Assembly (NCBI RefSeq): GCF_022539665.2
Contig: NC_081336.1
Coordinates: 4,790,221-4,854,220 of the forward strand
From: Daphnia carinata
Lineage: Eukaryota; Arthropoda; Branchiopoda; Diplostraca; Daphniidae
Reading direction: 5' to 3'
DNA length: 64,000 bases
Within the stretch, counting starts at the first letter, position 1. Each line of letters starts with the position of its first letter. The notes below the pieces were generated by a model. It saw only the letters and a program-made list of their open reading frames with translations, was not told where the DNA came from and searched no databases. Positions 46,873 to 58,462 of this stretch are shown in pieces. A program made the translations under genes and the position numbers.

Positions 46873-47307
46873 CAGACTTGCCGCGATCGCGATCATCGAT
46901 CACCGATTACGATTAAAAAAACGATCGCCGATCAAATCTTTACATTTTGATTTTGATTTGATCGGCGATCAAAAAACTCGTTGATCGACAGCGATCATTT
47001 TTGCGATTGAAGTCAGCGCCACCAAACGTAAAAACTTATGATTCATATAAATTTTTGCTAAAAAGTTTTGCTGAGGATGCTGTTTATCCTTTTTTCGCAG
47101 CAGACGCCTTTTTGGTCGCCATTGACTTGAAATGGTGACAGTTTAGTTTAAATTTCCACCACTAGATTTCGCCCCAAAATGATCGCAATCGCAGAAATTT
47201 GATCGCCGATCAAATCATTTTGAAAAGATCGAATCGCCAATCAAAATCAATCAGTGATGATTTGATCGGCGATCAAAATCGAAAAAACAATGGCAACGGC
47301 AAGTCTG
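46873..47307 (+). mobile_element. hAT-like nonautonomous element 2 (435 bp)
   Basis: Same left end as element 1 (CAGACTTGCCGCGATCGCGATC begins both, identical over at least 20 bases) and right end CGGCAAGTCTG. Flanked by a perfect 8-bp duplication ACTTGACT (46865-46872 and 47308-47315). Many GATCGCCGATC/GATCGGCGATC palindromes lie near both ends; the core differs from element 1. No transposase inside, but BED-finger transposase remains lie immediately downstream. Confidence 0.82.
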
Positions 47308-47339
47308 ACTTGACTTACGTCGGAGTTCGGAATACGACC

Positions 47340-48300
47340 CCACATCTGTTTACTACAGTGTGGAAAAAACCTGTGCGGATTTATTTTGAAAAAGTTGGAT
47401 CTTAAGGTGTGAAAGTCTGCCAGTGTTTTAATTGTCCTACTAAATTGCCGTTTTGTGGGAACATATCCAACATGATGAGGCATCTCGATACGCACCATAA
47501 TGATCTTTATATCATTGTGCATTCGAAAATGAATAAGGCTCGTCCCAAAACGGCAGCGAAGACGAGACCAAGAAGATGGCTTGATGACCAAAGCACCGAT
47601 GAAGATAATTGCGATAACATTTTCTTGTTTAATTACTAAGATTAATACTTTAAATATTATTTTTTGTAGATGATTCTAGCGTGACAAATGGCATTGCCGA
47701 TGAAGTTGTTGTGCTGACTGAGTCTATCTCACACCAAGGTAGTGAGCAAAGCCAATCCGCTTCATCTAGCTCAGCTCCTTCGACATCAACTTCGACTGGT
47801 AAGTAATAGAACTTATTAGCTCGTTATATTTTCGATTTCATTTATTGTATTTAGAAGAGAGGGTATAACCATTCCTTATCCCAGAGGGAGTAATACGTTG
47901 GCTTACATTGTACGCCAACTATTGCTCTTTATTGTGAGGGGAATGCACTGCCTCTCTATCGTTGATGATGTCCATTTCGACGCTTTTTGTTTTGGCCATT
48001 GATCCGCGAGTAAGACTATCGTAACGCAGCACCATCACCCACCACTACTTTATGAAGATGTACAAGGAAGCCGCCGACAAGCTCATCCATGAGTTATCCC
48101 TGGTAGAGTGGGTTTCACTCAATACGGATGCATGGGCGTGCTGGAATAGTCGCCACTACCTCACTGTCACGGTTCATGTCATCAATTCTTTGATGACTAT
48201 GGTTTCTCGTGTTTTGGGAACAGAACACATCGAAGGATCCTGCACTTCCGGTTGCAGAAGATTGCTGTCGATTGGCCAATTATTGACAAGGGTAAGCATG
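47340..48300 (+). pseudogene. hAT transposase relic (BED zinc finger and catalytic-region fragment)
   Basis: A BED-type finger is legible at about 47350-47500: VRIYFEKVGS, an in-frame TAA (47402-47404), then CFNCPTKLPFCGNISNMMRH followed by LDTHH, i.e. C-x2-C with a downstream H-H. A serine-rich linker follows at 47671-47800 (ending at a GTAAGT). At 48052-48260 come WVSLNTDAWACWNSRHYLTV and GTEHIEGSCTS, matching the hAT transposase region W.(L)TTD.W.....YL.VT and H..G.HT. The stop codon and missing parts mean it is inactive. It may be related to the elements at 41768 and 46873, but this is not shown. Confidence 0.6.
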
Positions 48301-48387
48301 ATTCATTTGAAATTCCTTTTGTAGTTTTGTCATTTTCTAGTATAGAACGCTTCAAGTACGCTTCATCAAGTAAAAAATAAAGGTCTC

Positions 48388-48590
48388 AAGTCCTAATGTC
48401 GATGGTACGGGAGTCCTCTTGTCGGAAAGTGTAGTGCTCGTTGGGTTCAGCAACAATTTATTGTTGCGCCCATACGTCGGGGACCAGTAGTCCAAACGTC
48501 GGGCTCCAGATGTCCAGGTGTCGGAAACCTGCAACCAAAAGTAGGAAAACCCTGGAGTCCTTTTTGTAACTCGCCCAAAAGAGTACATGC
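48388..48590 (+). repeat. Repeat R2, copy 1 (solo)
   Basis: About 200 bp, from AAGTCCTAATGTCGATGG to CCCAAAAGAGTACATGC. The same sequence forms the outer ends of the giant palindrome at 55145-55346 (inverted) and 59558-59783. Internal landmarks: GCTCGTTGGGTTCAGCAACA, GGGGACCAGTAGTCC and CTTTTTGTAACTCGCCCAAA. Here it stands alone, 280 bp upstream of TPRKB. Confidence 0.8.
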
Positions 48591-48658
48591 TATTTGTGTC
48601 TAACAGAACTAGATAATCGCCAACACTAGGGAAAATACGGGCTGCTGCCAAATTTTTC

Positions 48659-48749
48659 GGGTCAGTCCGCAGCCAGCAGTCAGCAGTTTATCCAGTCCGC
48701 AGCTGAAAGCCCGCAGTTTGCCCAGTCCGCGGCCGCACTTTACTCTGGC
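48659..48749 (+). repeat. GTCCGC-motif cluster upstream of TPRKB
   Basis: CAGTCCGCAG or a close variant occurs four to five times in 90 bp (GTCAGTCCGCAG, CCAGTCCGCAGCTGAAAG, GCCCGCAGTTTG, CCCAGTCCGCGG). It ends about 125 bp before the TPRKB ATG. See also 1638-1690 and 35352-35455. Confidence 0.55.
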
Positions 48750-48872
48750 CTCGGCTCTTCTTTCATACGGCAGCAGAAAGCAGCTGTTCGGACTTGTGAG
48801 TTGTGATTTCTTCGGAACTTTCATTCTTGTGAAGGGATTCCATCCCTGAACAACATTTTGTTATATTAAAAA

Positions 48873-49502
48873 ATGTTATCCTTTAAGGAATATGAACCGA
48901 AATTGCTGTTGTTTAAAAATGTGACAAATGCTGGCGAAGTTCGAGAAAGAATAATCAAGGCCAACTTACCTTGCGCTGCCATTAACCCTCGATATGTATA
49001 CCATTTAGTTTTTAGAGCAAACATCTAATCTACATTATTAATACGAGTTTATGTGCTAGGTGTTTGATACCTTTCAAGTATTGGTGGCTACTCAATTAGC
49101 TGTGATGAGTCAACAGAATAAAGCACTGCGAACACATTCAGTGTTTTCTGAGATTGTTTATAATATGTCTCCAACAAGAAAGGTAAAAACTGTCAAACGA
49201 TGGATGAGCATTAGTTTTTTTAAACTCCCATTATCAACAAGATCTCAGATTCTTTAAAAATATTTGGAATGAGTGAGAAGGATACTTCAGTTCTTTGTGT
49301 GGTGCTGAGTAAAGAAGATATGGAACTTGTATGTTCTGAAGTAAAAGGAGAATTGACAAATCCTGCTGAAAGCAATTTTGGAATATGTGATGAAGATGAG
49401 CTAAGAAAAATTTACAAAATCAAAGAAGTAGAAATGAAAACTGTATCATTGTTGGATTCTATCATCAACAAAATTTCCACTAAAGAGATAATTACAGCAT
49501 AG
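48873..49502 (+). CDS. TPRKB: EKC/KEOPS complex subunit TPRKB (Cgi121)
   Basis: Three exons (48873-48995, 49060-49182, 49242-49502) give 168 residues, against 175 in human. KLLLFKNVTNAGEVRERI, AAINPRY, FDTFQVLVATQLAV, RTHSVFSEIVYNMSP and ISDSLKIFGMSEKDTSVLCV line up with TPRKB (LLLFKDVKNAGDLR, DPFQILVA, STEIIFNLSP, ISEALKKFG). In the KEOPS complex it regulates PRPK/TP53RK during N6-threonylcarbamoyladenosine (t6A37) formation on ANN-decoding tRNAs. Its stop lies 46 bp from that of PPIL1 on the opposite strand, so the transcripts probably overlap at their 3' ends. Confidence 0.9.
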
Positions 49503-49548
49503 AACATCGACAAAAATCTAAATTGGGTACTGAAATCAGCTATATTCT

Positions 49549-50327
49549 TCATTCATATTTGACAGTACATTTTATAATTTTCACTTCATCAGTTGGCCTG
49601 TCATCTTTATCGGTTTCAACAAACCCAATCCGTTTCACAACAGACATGCCTGAGTGTATCCTTCCAAATATGGAGTGTTTGCCATCCAGCCATTGTGTTG
49701 GGGCTAAATAAATTTGTAAAGTAACACAAAGCTTTATTTTTTGAATAATTAGATGTAGGTGCTCTCTAACCTAGGGTTATGAAGAACTGAGATCCATTAG
49801 TGTTTGGTCCTGAATTTGCCATGGATAGTATGCCAGCACCTGTAAATAAAGAAAGAATGTAAAAGGTGACGCTGTGGTTCTTTTTACTTTTGAGGAGATA
49901 ACCTGTATGTTTTAACTCATCATGAAGTTCATCTGAAAAGTTGCGCCCATATATAGATGCTCCTCCTCTTCCAGTACCAGTTGGATCACCACCTTTTATT
50001 TTCTAATTTAAACAACTTTCATAGTCAACACAATACAAATGTTGTCTCGTTACCTTGAATCATAAAATCTCTGATGATACGATGAAATTTTGTGCCTGCA
50101 TAATAATTCCTACGGCAAAGTTCTGCAAAGTTTCTGCAGGTATTGGGAGCATGGTTCCAATACAACTCTATGACAAGTTCTCCCATGCTACAAATATTAG
50201 ATCGGCAGGTAAAATCATGCATTAGAAGATGACCATGTGAAATCCTTATTAGCTAGTAAGAGGTTACTAACGTAGTTTGAAGTACTGCAAAAGGTGGTTG
50301 CCATGAAGCATCGGGAATTGACGCCAT
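49549..50327 (-). CDS. PPIL1: Peptidyl-prolyl isomerase-like 1 (spliceosomal cyclophilin)
   Basis: Five exons on the minus strand (50272-50327, 50054-50187, 49903-49992, 49771-49839, 49549-49703) give 167 residues, against 166 in human. It has [89 protein letters not shown] and [16 protein letters not shown]. The cyclophilin active-site residues are intact: R in FHR, the QGGD motif, GSQFF, W in QWLDGKH. PPIL1 joins the activated spliceosome through SKIP/SNW1. Confidence 0.95.
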
Positions 50328-52116
50328 TCTACAGGATAACAACTACGTATTTCAATTAGTAAACTGAACAGCAAGCTAAACACAGACGCAAAATAGGAAC
50401 ATGAACAGTTAGGATTTTGAATGAAAGCTGGGGCTCCAATAAATCGCGTACGCGTGCCGTGTATTTCTTGGAAAACGATCGTGGAATGGTCTTACCGGGG
50501 ACTATGGGGAAGGGGCTTAAATGTCGTTTTCTACGATATAACAGCAGACGACACACAATGGTTTATCGTCTCGTGGCAGCGTGTACTAAAACAACGTAGT
50601 AATAACAGATTTGTGTTGCAAAAAATTTCATTAATGTATAGATAAATATTGTTTTTATACATCAGCTTATATGCACAACAAAAAGGTTGAATGCAAAATA
50701 AAACCTATAAATGGTATGTTTGCTATTCATTCTTACAGAACGATATACTAGTATGCAGCGAATTACCAATTATCTCATAAAAAGCAGGTTCACAGGTTGA
50801 TACAGCATATAATACTATTTGCAAAAGATAATGAACATTTTTGATTTTTGTAAAGAAATGTGTTTGCAATGCGAAGCTGTAGCCTACAATACATATTTTC
50901 TATTTGATGAGTATATTTAAATTCTATAAGCTACGAACTAAATATGCTACATCTATACTGTATTGATAAATTATGTGTAGTGCCATATATATATAGTCTA
51001 TTCATTTCATTTAGGCCTATGTACATTCTATACATACTTAATGTATACGTTAACATGTACAGAACATATAGATATACAGTTTACCAATACGGTATAGATA
51101 TATTATAACATTAACAGTAATTATATTTTCTAGCTTACCCAAGCCTTGGGTTAGGTAGGAGAGCGACCGCCCAGATCCTTTCTTATGCTAAATAATATAT
51201 GTTTTCCTAACTACCTTTTTTCTAGCTTACACTTATTTCAATAGCTTGATTCTCGTATGCCAAAGTGCGAGCCTGCGAATTCACACCTTGCGCAAGTTTA
51301 ATGTTAGGGCGCTGGTGCCACCCCCCAAAACTCAAGCTAACCTAAACGTATCCCCTAGCTCAATATCTGCAAGCTAGGAAGGCTTTGGAGGAGGAGGAGG
51401 AGGGGTCGATCAAATTCTCAAAACATTTTTAGAAAGATTTTTGATCTTAACTCGGTAACAATACAATTATTCATTGTATGCCACGTTTGATTGTTGAAGG
51501 AGTAACGCTGTAAATTAATGTTGCGTTCATGCTTCAAAGTACTTCGGCTTCAAATCCTTACAGCATTTTTTTGTCAACAATCTTACAAATGCATATTTGA
51601 AACGTAGCTGAGTAACGACGATTTAGGAATTATATCATTGTTAACTGAGGCGTTAGTGCACTAATAAAAAGTAAGAAGTATTAAAAATCTTGATTTAAAA
51701 TAACGGCACTCAAAAAATGAAGTACTTGACTTAAAAGAATTTTTTTTTACATCAATAAAATACGTAATTTTGAATGCTTACATGAAATTTTTATTTGACA
51801 ATGGTAAAATTTTTTGCGTATTAGATTTCGGCCCTCAAATCAAATCAAATCAAAATCAAATCATTTGCTGATTTAGACTGGATTCTTAAAATCTTCTCAT
51901 AGTTAAGATTTCGATTTGGACTTCATTTGAAATATCGCCAAAAATTTAAATCAAATCCAAATCATTAAGTTAAAGAAATTACTTTCCAGATTTCACTAGT
52001 AAGGTGGGCTATCCGCACATTTTAGATCTTTTAGGGGTCACAGTTATAGGTCTATAAGTTGTCAATGAGGTCAATTGCGTAACTCATGGTCACTTCAACT
52101 ATGATGGTTTTGCCTT
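50328..52116. other. AT-rich intergenic DNA
   Basis: About 1.8 kb. The first 150 bp should hold the PPIL1 promoter. No domain-bearing frame. AATC-type simple repeats at 51838-51865. Confidence 0.5.
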
Positions 52117-52490
52117 TAATACGTTCCATTCACGGTCAAAGGCAATCCTTTACAGTTGGCACATGCTAGGCAGCAAGAGTCTTCAGGTAAAGTTATCGTC
52201 CTGTCGTCTTCATTCTAACATCTCAGAGATACCTTCTATTTCTGATCGGTAAGTTACTTGCTATGTTTGTTCGTACCCAACTGATTAACTCTACATATAT
52301 TTTAATTTCAGTTGTTGCTGACTTTACTTGTAATACTCTTTTCCTCTAATACGTTCCATTCATAGCCACAGACAGTCATTGCCAGTTGGTACATTCAAGA
52401 GAGCAATAGTCCTCGAGTGAGGTTATGAGTCCTCATTCTAGCATCGCACAAATACTTAGGATTTGCATTTCTGATGTCTCAGTGGCTTTA
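52117..52490 (+). repeat. Two-copy tandem repeat (unit about 230 bp spacing)
   Basis: Blocks at about 52117-52255 and 52348-52478 share AATACGTTCCATTCA, GCCAGTTGG/ACAGTTGG, GCA.AGTC(T/C), GGTTAT, CTTCATTCTA/CCTCATTCTA and ATTTCTGAT. Similarity is moderate. It precedes the second hAT transposase relic. Confidence 0.55.
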
Positions 52491-52537
52491 TATTTTTTTG
52501 TATATGACTGATGTTTCCTTCTTATGTTTTTGAAAAA

Positions 52538-53260
52538 TGGGCGGTCCAGCTAGTGGCATCAAGCGTGGTGTTTCAAGGGGAACACGAAGTACATCGCAAG
52601 TTCGAGGACGTGGTCGTGCAATAGCCCCTTCCATTCAGGATCCGTTATTGTACGAAGAGGAGGAAGAAGGCCGTATTAGAGGTTAGCAATATGAAGGGGA
52701 AGCAAATGGTCCTGATGAAAATGAAATTTCCTCTGAACACGAAGATGTTCCTGACAAGGGAGTAAAATCCATCACAGCAAATTTAACAAAAACACTGTGG
52801 TAACGCTAGCCTTTGATCAAACGAAGTTGCCTCTCTGGAGAACTAATTGCTGGAAGAATTAGCATGATGATTATGCAATGTAAGTATTGTAACAACGGAA
52901 AATATCATCACAGCCATGCAGATTCTTTTTCCAATTTCATCCGACATTTAAGGAGATTGCAATAAGACTAACAAATTAAAAGCAGGAGGGAAACAAAACC
53001 TATCAAGAAACAAAACCTATCAAACCAATCTTCTATGAAGAATTTCTCAGCAACACCAATAATACCAAAGATACGCTCAAAATGAAATTTTCTCTTTTAG
53101 GCGAAATGCTTGTTTCGGACAATTTGCTTTTAACAATTGTGCAATAAGAGGGATTTCGGAAGGTTGTTTCATTTATCGCACCTACGTATCAAATTCCGAA
53201 CTATAAAGTATTAGGGATACTATCATACCGTGAATCTACTAAAGACTATGGAAGTAGTGA
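52538..53260 (+). pseudogene. Second hAT-type transposase relic
   Basis: Begins with a basic RG-rich segment (MGGPASGIKRGVSRG, VRGRGRA). A BED-finger-like part follows at about 52866-52960 (CKYCNNGKYHHSHADSFSNF then IRHLR). Further on at about 53100-53240 is text like the hAT region after it: EMLVSDNLLLTIVQ, a stop, EGFRKVVSFIAPTYQIPNYK and LSYREST. Several stops and frame changes interrupt it, so it is non-functional. Confidence 0.5.
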
Positions 53261-53284
53261 AAACAGTATTGAAATTTTGGGTAG

Positions 53285-53720
53285 CCGATGAAATAGGACT
53301 GGAGAAATAGGACTGAAAATTCGCAGTCACATTGTTACAGGAGAAATAGGATTGGGAGACATAGGGCTGACTTTTAACATTTATCAGAACAGTCCTGTTT
53401 CTCTATGGTATTAGTCCGATTTCTCCTTAAAGACAGTCCTATTCCTTTAACCTTATTCGTATAGGGACGATGAACCTCCATTCCGGTAGGCGATATATGG
53501 CGTTAGAGCGTCGGCTTATATCCTTTTTCCAATTGAAAGACCAATTGTGTTAACTTTAAATTGCAGGGGAATATGAACTATGTTGTATCTAATAGAGTTC
53601 ATTTAATAAAATACTATTATTCGAAAATTTAAAATATTTATTACTTATATTGGATTTCATTTGGTCATAACCAACTTTTCCAGTTGCACTAATGTTTCAT
53701 TACTTCATACAACTATCAGT
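53285..53720 (+). repeat. Repeat R3, copy 1 (AATAGGACTG hairpin family)
   Basis: Contains GAAATAGGACTGGAGAAATA, then inverted AGTCC.(A/G)TTTCTC words, then a unit with GTAGGCGATATATGGCG, GCGTCGGCTTATATCC and CTAATAGAGTTCATTTAATA. The same order appears in 58463-59144. Confidence 0.65.
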
Positions 53721-55122
53721 AATGAAAATATAGCTAGTCATACCAATTCAGTGAGAAGGCATTAGAGTGTCACAAGAGTAGTCCCTTTTTCGATTCTATG
53801 TGGTGAGAAACCATCTGAAGCTTTTGATAACATTTGCGGTTAAGTTAACTGTAAATAGTAGAAGAATGTTAATGAATCATCATCTGTATGAGCAAATTCC
53901 TCATGAAGAGCAAGAGGAACTGTCAGATACAAGACAATGGATGAGAGAGGAGCTGGTAGAAGATGGTAGATGGCTGAAGAGGAAATGTTGTTAACTTAAC
54001 ATTTTAAGAATTCCTCAACTTCTTTATCAAGAGGATTCTACCATAATAGTGGATGACCCAGAATGAAATAGCATTGCTCATCGCGTGACGTATTTCGCGT
54101 AAGATTTTCCTAAACTTTTGCAACTTCGGACAAAGCGAAGGGAGGCAGATAGCTTTACGCTTGTTCAGTACTATATGTTCCGTGTATGAAAGTGCAGATA
54201 TTAGTGGAATTATACGGATTTCTATAAGATCAATCGTCAGTGGGTAAGTATACGTAAAACTATAAATTGTTATTTGATTTTCCTAATATTATTTTAATGT
54301 ATTAGTTAATCGGCCTTATCTAAAAGAATACGCTGGAAGGAAACAAACTGTAGTGCGTTGCACCAGCAAAAGGATGCCGTTCATAGATAGATAAGGGTTG
54401 AGCCCTATACTACGAGATGTACAGGGGTTACAATGAAATTTGTCAGGTATGGCAAACAAAGCAGAGGAAAAGCCCAAAGTTTTTCTGCTATATACTGCAC
54501 TGTGTGTTCGAGCCTCAGTTACGCCAAGTAAGTAAAACATATTATTTTTATTTATGATACTAATGTTCTTGTGTACAAACAGGTTCTGCTATAACGACCG
54601 TTTTAAATGTAGTGCAAAAAAAAGCTAGAATTTGTTTTATGTATTGTATTTGTTTATTTGGTTTGTATTAATGTATTATTTGTATGTTTATATATTTCAT
54701 ATTTTATTGTAATTAATGGCCGATTACAATTCATTTTTAAATATGAATATAATGGGCCATATTTTCAAAGATTTGCTTTAAAAACCGATTTTTTACTTGA
54801 ATGGATTTGGATCTGATTTGACAGATCTTTTTTCGAGGATTTTAAGTTTAAGAAACTACTAAATCCAATACACTGACATTTTTATTAATTTCGACCTTTT
54901 TGTGTACTAAATAAATTACAAAAATCTACGTTTAAGGCAACATCGATATTAATAGTTATAAATCATCTGTTAAGACTTATAATTAAAACTTAAATATTAT
55001 GTCATTCTGATATTTGAATCGATACTTGCCAACGAAAACCATACGCGTTCTGTGTTATTAATAGTTCAATGGTTTAGCGCTGTGTAGGAAGAGAAGCGTT
55101 CTACTCCCGAACTGACGGACTT
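53721..55122. other. Repeat-derived or unassigned DNA
   Basis: A 64-codon frame at 53800-53994 with an acidic/charged stretch (HEEQEELSDTRQWMREELVE) has no recognisable domain. The only other feature seen is the R1 copy at 54418-54503. Confidence 0.4.
54418..54503 (+). repeat. Short dispersed repeat R1, copy 3 (diverged)
   Basis: TGTACAGGGGTTACAATGAA, TGTCAGGTATGGCAAACAAA and TTTTTCTGCTATATACTGCA align with R1 copies 1 and 2. Confidence 0.6.
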
Positions 55123-55144
55123 CAAATCTACGTAGAGGTGAATG
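55123..55144 (+). repeat. Left flanking direct repeat of the palindromic element (22 bp)
   Basis: A 22-bp sequence containing AATCTACGTAGAGGTGAATG, identical and in the same orientation at 59784-59805. It sits immediately outside the left R2 end. Confidence 0.85.
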
Positions 55145-55346
55145 GCATGTACTCTTTTGGACGAGTTACAAAAAGGATTCCAGGGTTTCCGACTTTTGGT
55201 TCCAGGTTTCAGACACTTGGACATCTGGTACCCGACGTTTGGACTACTGGTCCCCGACTTTTGGGCTCAACAGTAAATTGTTGCTGAACCCAACGAGCGT
55301 TACATTTTCCGACAAAAGAACTCCCGTGCCATCGACATTAGGACTT
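55145..55346 (-). repeat. Repeat R2, copy 2 (left end of the palindrome)
   Basis: Reverse complement of 48388-48590; outermost bases GCATGTACTCTTTTGG. Confidence 0.8.
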
Positions 55347-58300
55347 TTGATTTTTCAAATAATTTTTTTTCCTTGTCAATATTAGCAGACGAAGTTATAT
55401 TTTGTTTTCCATTTTTCTTTTTTCTTTTCTATATTAGCAGACGAAGTTTTTATTTGTTTTTATTTTATTTTTTGTTTTTCTTTAAAAAAAGTAGCTTAAT
55501 TGTAATTTTAACAAAAGATGTTTAAACAATGCTGAGGAAACTGAAATTGATGTTGCAGGGAAAATTTCGACTGTAAATATTTTAGGAGACCCAATTCAGT
55601 TACGCTTCGATGCTTTTCGAAAATGGCAAGAAACAGTTGTAAAAGTTCCAATGTCACAATCTACTAGAAAGACATAGGTTAAGTCACTGAAAGTTTTGGT
55701 AAGAGGATTCAATATTTTTTTGTTCTTTATTAATTATTCTGTTTGTTTTAAACCTTCTCCTTGAAGTTCTTTTCTACTTAGGCACAGGAGCTGAATATGA
55801 AGGTAAAATTGAAAACAATCTTACGCATAGTATTGCCCAAACAAATACATTCCTACTAGATTTTGGAGTTATACGGTTCACGCAGATAGCTTCTTTACGT
55901 GACAGAATCTGGGAAAAAGCTCAGGAAAATAGCTAACGCTGCAGAAAAGCTGCCAAAACAAATTCTATGAAGTTGTTTCAAAATATGGAGATCGACAACA
56001 GGTAATTTTATTTCTATTGACTTTTATTTTTCTTTCTGCTTTTGATTTATATCCTTTTTATTTCTTAGGCGTAAAGAAAACGAAATAAAATGTCAACTAC
56101 AAAAGATTAAAAAAAAAAAAAAAGAATCGTCGCCTCAAAAACTACTAAGGATTAAGAAAAAATCATTTAAAAAAAAAACTTACCTCCTAATTTTGGGCTT
56201 GTAAGTGGCATCAACAAAAACATGGAATCATTTGCGTATTTCTTAAATTCGAAATCCATGTATGACTCGTAAAACTTATCCTTCCAGAAAATTGTACTAA
56301 CGTCTGCATACAACGAACCAATAATGCATACGATATCAAGAATTCCTCTCATGATATTTACATTTTAACTTTTTCGATAATCCATATGTTTTCGAAGTCC
56401 AAGAAGTTTTCGACAATAAATAATCTACCCCATTCGGCATACCTTTGTGTTTTTTTAATAACATTGTAAAGGTTTTGAAAAATCAAACTAAAACAACTAA
56501 ATTTAACTGTTATTAAGCAAGCGAACAGATGAGCGAACGACGGTAAGTTATTGATGAACTACGCATGCCTTACTGGTGAAATTATGCAACGCTGTGAAAA
56601 ACTATCGTACCTCTCTTGATAAAAATCACCTGCTCAATAACCAAGCCGTAGCCTTAAGCTATCCTTAAATTAGCCGGTATTCAGTTTTTGCCAACTTGAA
56701 TAGGTATACTACAATTCCAATTTCTCCGTTTAATCAACTACATTCAGTGCTATTGTTTCAACTTATGGCCAAACATTTGAATTTGCCGCCATTAAAAGAT
56801 GGCCGCCAGCTATTAGCAGCTGATTCGGCATTATTATTCTGAGTTTTTTCCAATAAATACGCTGAATATAATTGAAAACATTGCATCACTATATGTTCTG
56901 GTTTACGAGGTTTCTAAAAACCATTATTTTATGCCGAAATTCTAGAGATAAAAACCCAAACGATGAAGCCAAAGTTTCGTTGTTTTTGACTTATTCCCCT
57001 TCCCCCAAATTTAGGCAAAAATTAAAAAATTTATTGTTAATTCATTTTTGGGCAAAACTTGAAAAATCTTACAGAAGTTGATAGCTCTTAAACAGGTCTA
57101 TATATATCTTTAATATTTGACCAACAAAAATAATAAATAAAAAACTTCGATAACAAGTTCTAGTTTTTCTATTTCCCACCTAGGTCGAGTACTGCGTTGA
57201 ACCGAAAAACAAAAAAAGTAGAAACTCTTGTTTAAAATTTTTTTTTTTACATTTTTCTTTTTAAAATTTTACAGAAATCGATAGATCTTGTCAAGAGGAA
57301 CCTTTTTCCCTAAAACTTTTGACGATTTGATCAATAGAAAAATCATAATTAATGTTTATCATTTTACACTAAATGTTGGGGGAAGGGGAATAAGTCAAAA
57401 ACAACGAAACTTTGGCTTCATCGTTTGAATGTTTATCCTTAGATATTCAGCATAAAGTTGTGGTTTTTTTAATCCTAATGAACTAGTGCATCTAGTGATG
57501 CATTATTTTCAATTTTATTTAGCGTATTTATCGAAAAAATCTCAAATAATAAATGACTCATCAGCTGCTAGGAGCTGGCGGCCATTTTTTTATGGCGGGA
57601 AATTTAAATGTTTGGCGGTATGTTGAAATAGTTGTACCGGTTGTAGTTGATTAAACGGACACAATTGGAATTGTGCTATACTTTTTCAAACGAGCTGATG
57701 CTGGGGGGCGTCAAAAGGGCTTTGGTGCCTTTTGCCTCATATTATTTCTATGTGACTAGTAGCCATTGTTGTTGCTGGCCAGTCAGAAACGCTTTTACTT
57801 ACATCCTTATCCAACCTGGTTTCAGAGATGTTGGCAGAAACTGCTTGACGGTTAGTTAAAAGATAGTTTAAGGCTAGCGCTTAATTATTTTAGAAGGTAA
57901 TTCTACATCAAGAGAGCTTAAGTTGGTTTTCACAGCCTTGCATAACTTAACCAGAAAGACATATATGGTTCACCAACAACTTACCGCATATTGCTCATTA
58001 GTTAATCGCTTAATAAGAGCTAAATTACGTTACGTTAGTTAGAATTTGCAAAACCTTTATAATGTTATAAAAAATACCAAAAAGTAAGCTTTAATACGGT
58101 AGATTATTTATTGTGTTTCATTTTGTCAACGTTTTTTTAATTTCAAACCGATTGTTGGAAGTTCAAGTTCAAAACCAATTCAAAATTATAATTAATTAAT
58201 TAATTAATATCCTGGTAGTTTTACAGTGTTATTTCCTGTGACAAAGCAATATTATAACAAGTTGAATATGTAAGTGCTGACAATACAAACCAATACATGT

Positions 58301-58462
58301 TGGAGTTCATATTCTTAAAATTGTCTGAGCTTTTTCCCAGATTCTGTCACATAAAGAAAGCTATCTGTGTGAATTGTATGATTCCAAAATCTAGAAGGAA
58401 TGTATTTTGTTTGGGCAATACTATGCGTAAGATTGTTTTCAATTTTACCTTCTTATTCAGCT

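Noticed and set aside
57062-57300. Direct repeat AAAT(C/T)TTACAGAA near the palindrome centre
   Set aside because: Short, AT-rich and weak; not needed to explain the arms.
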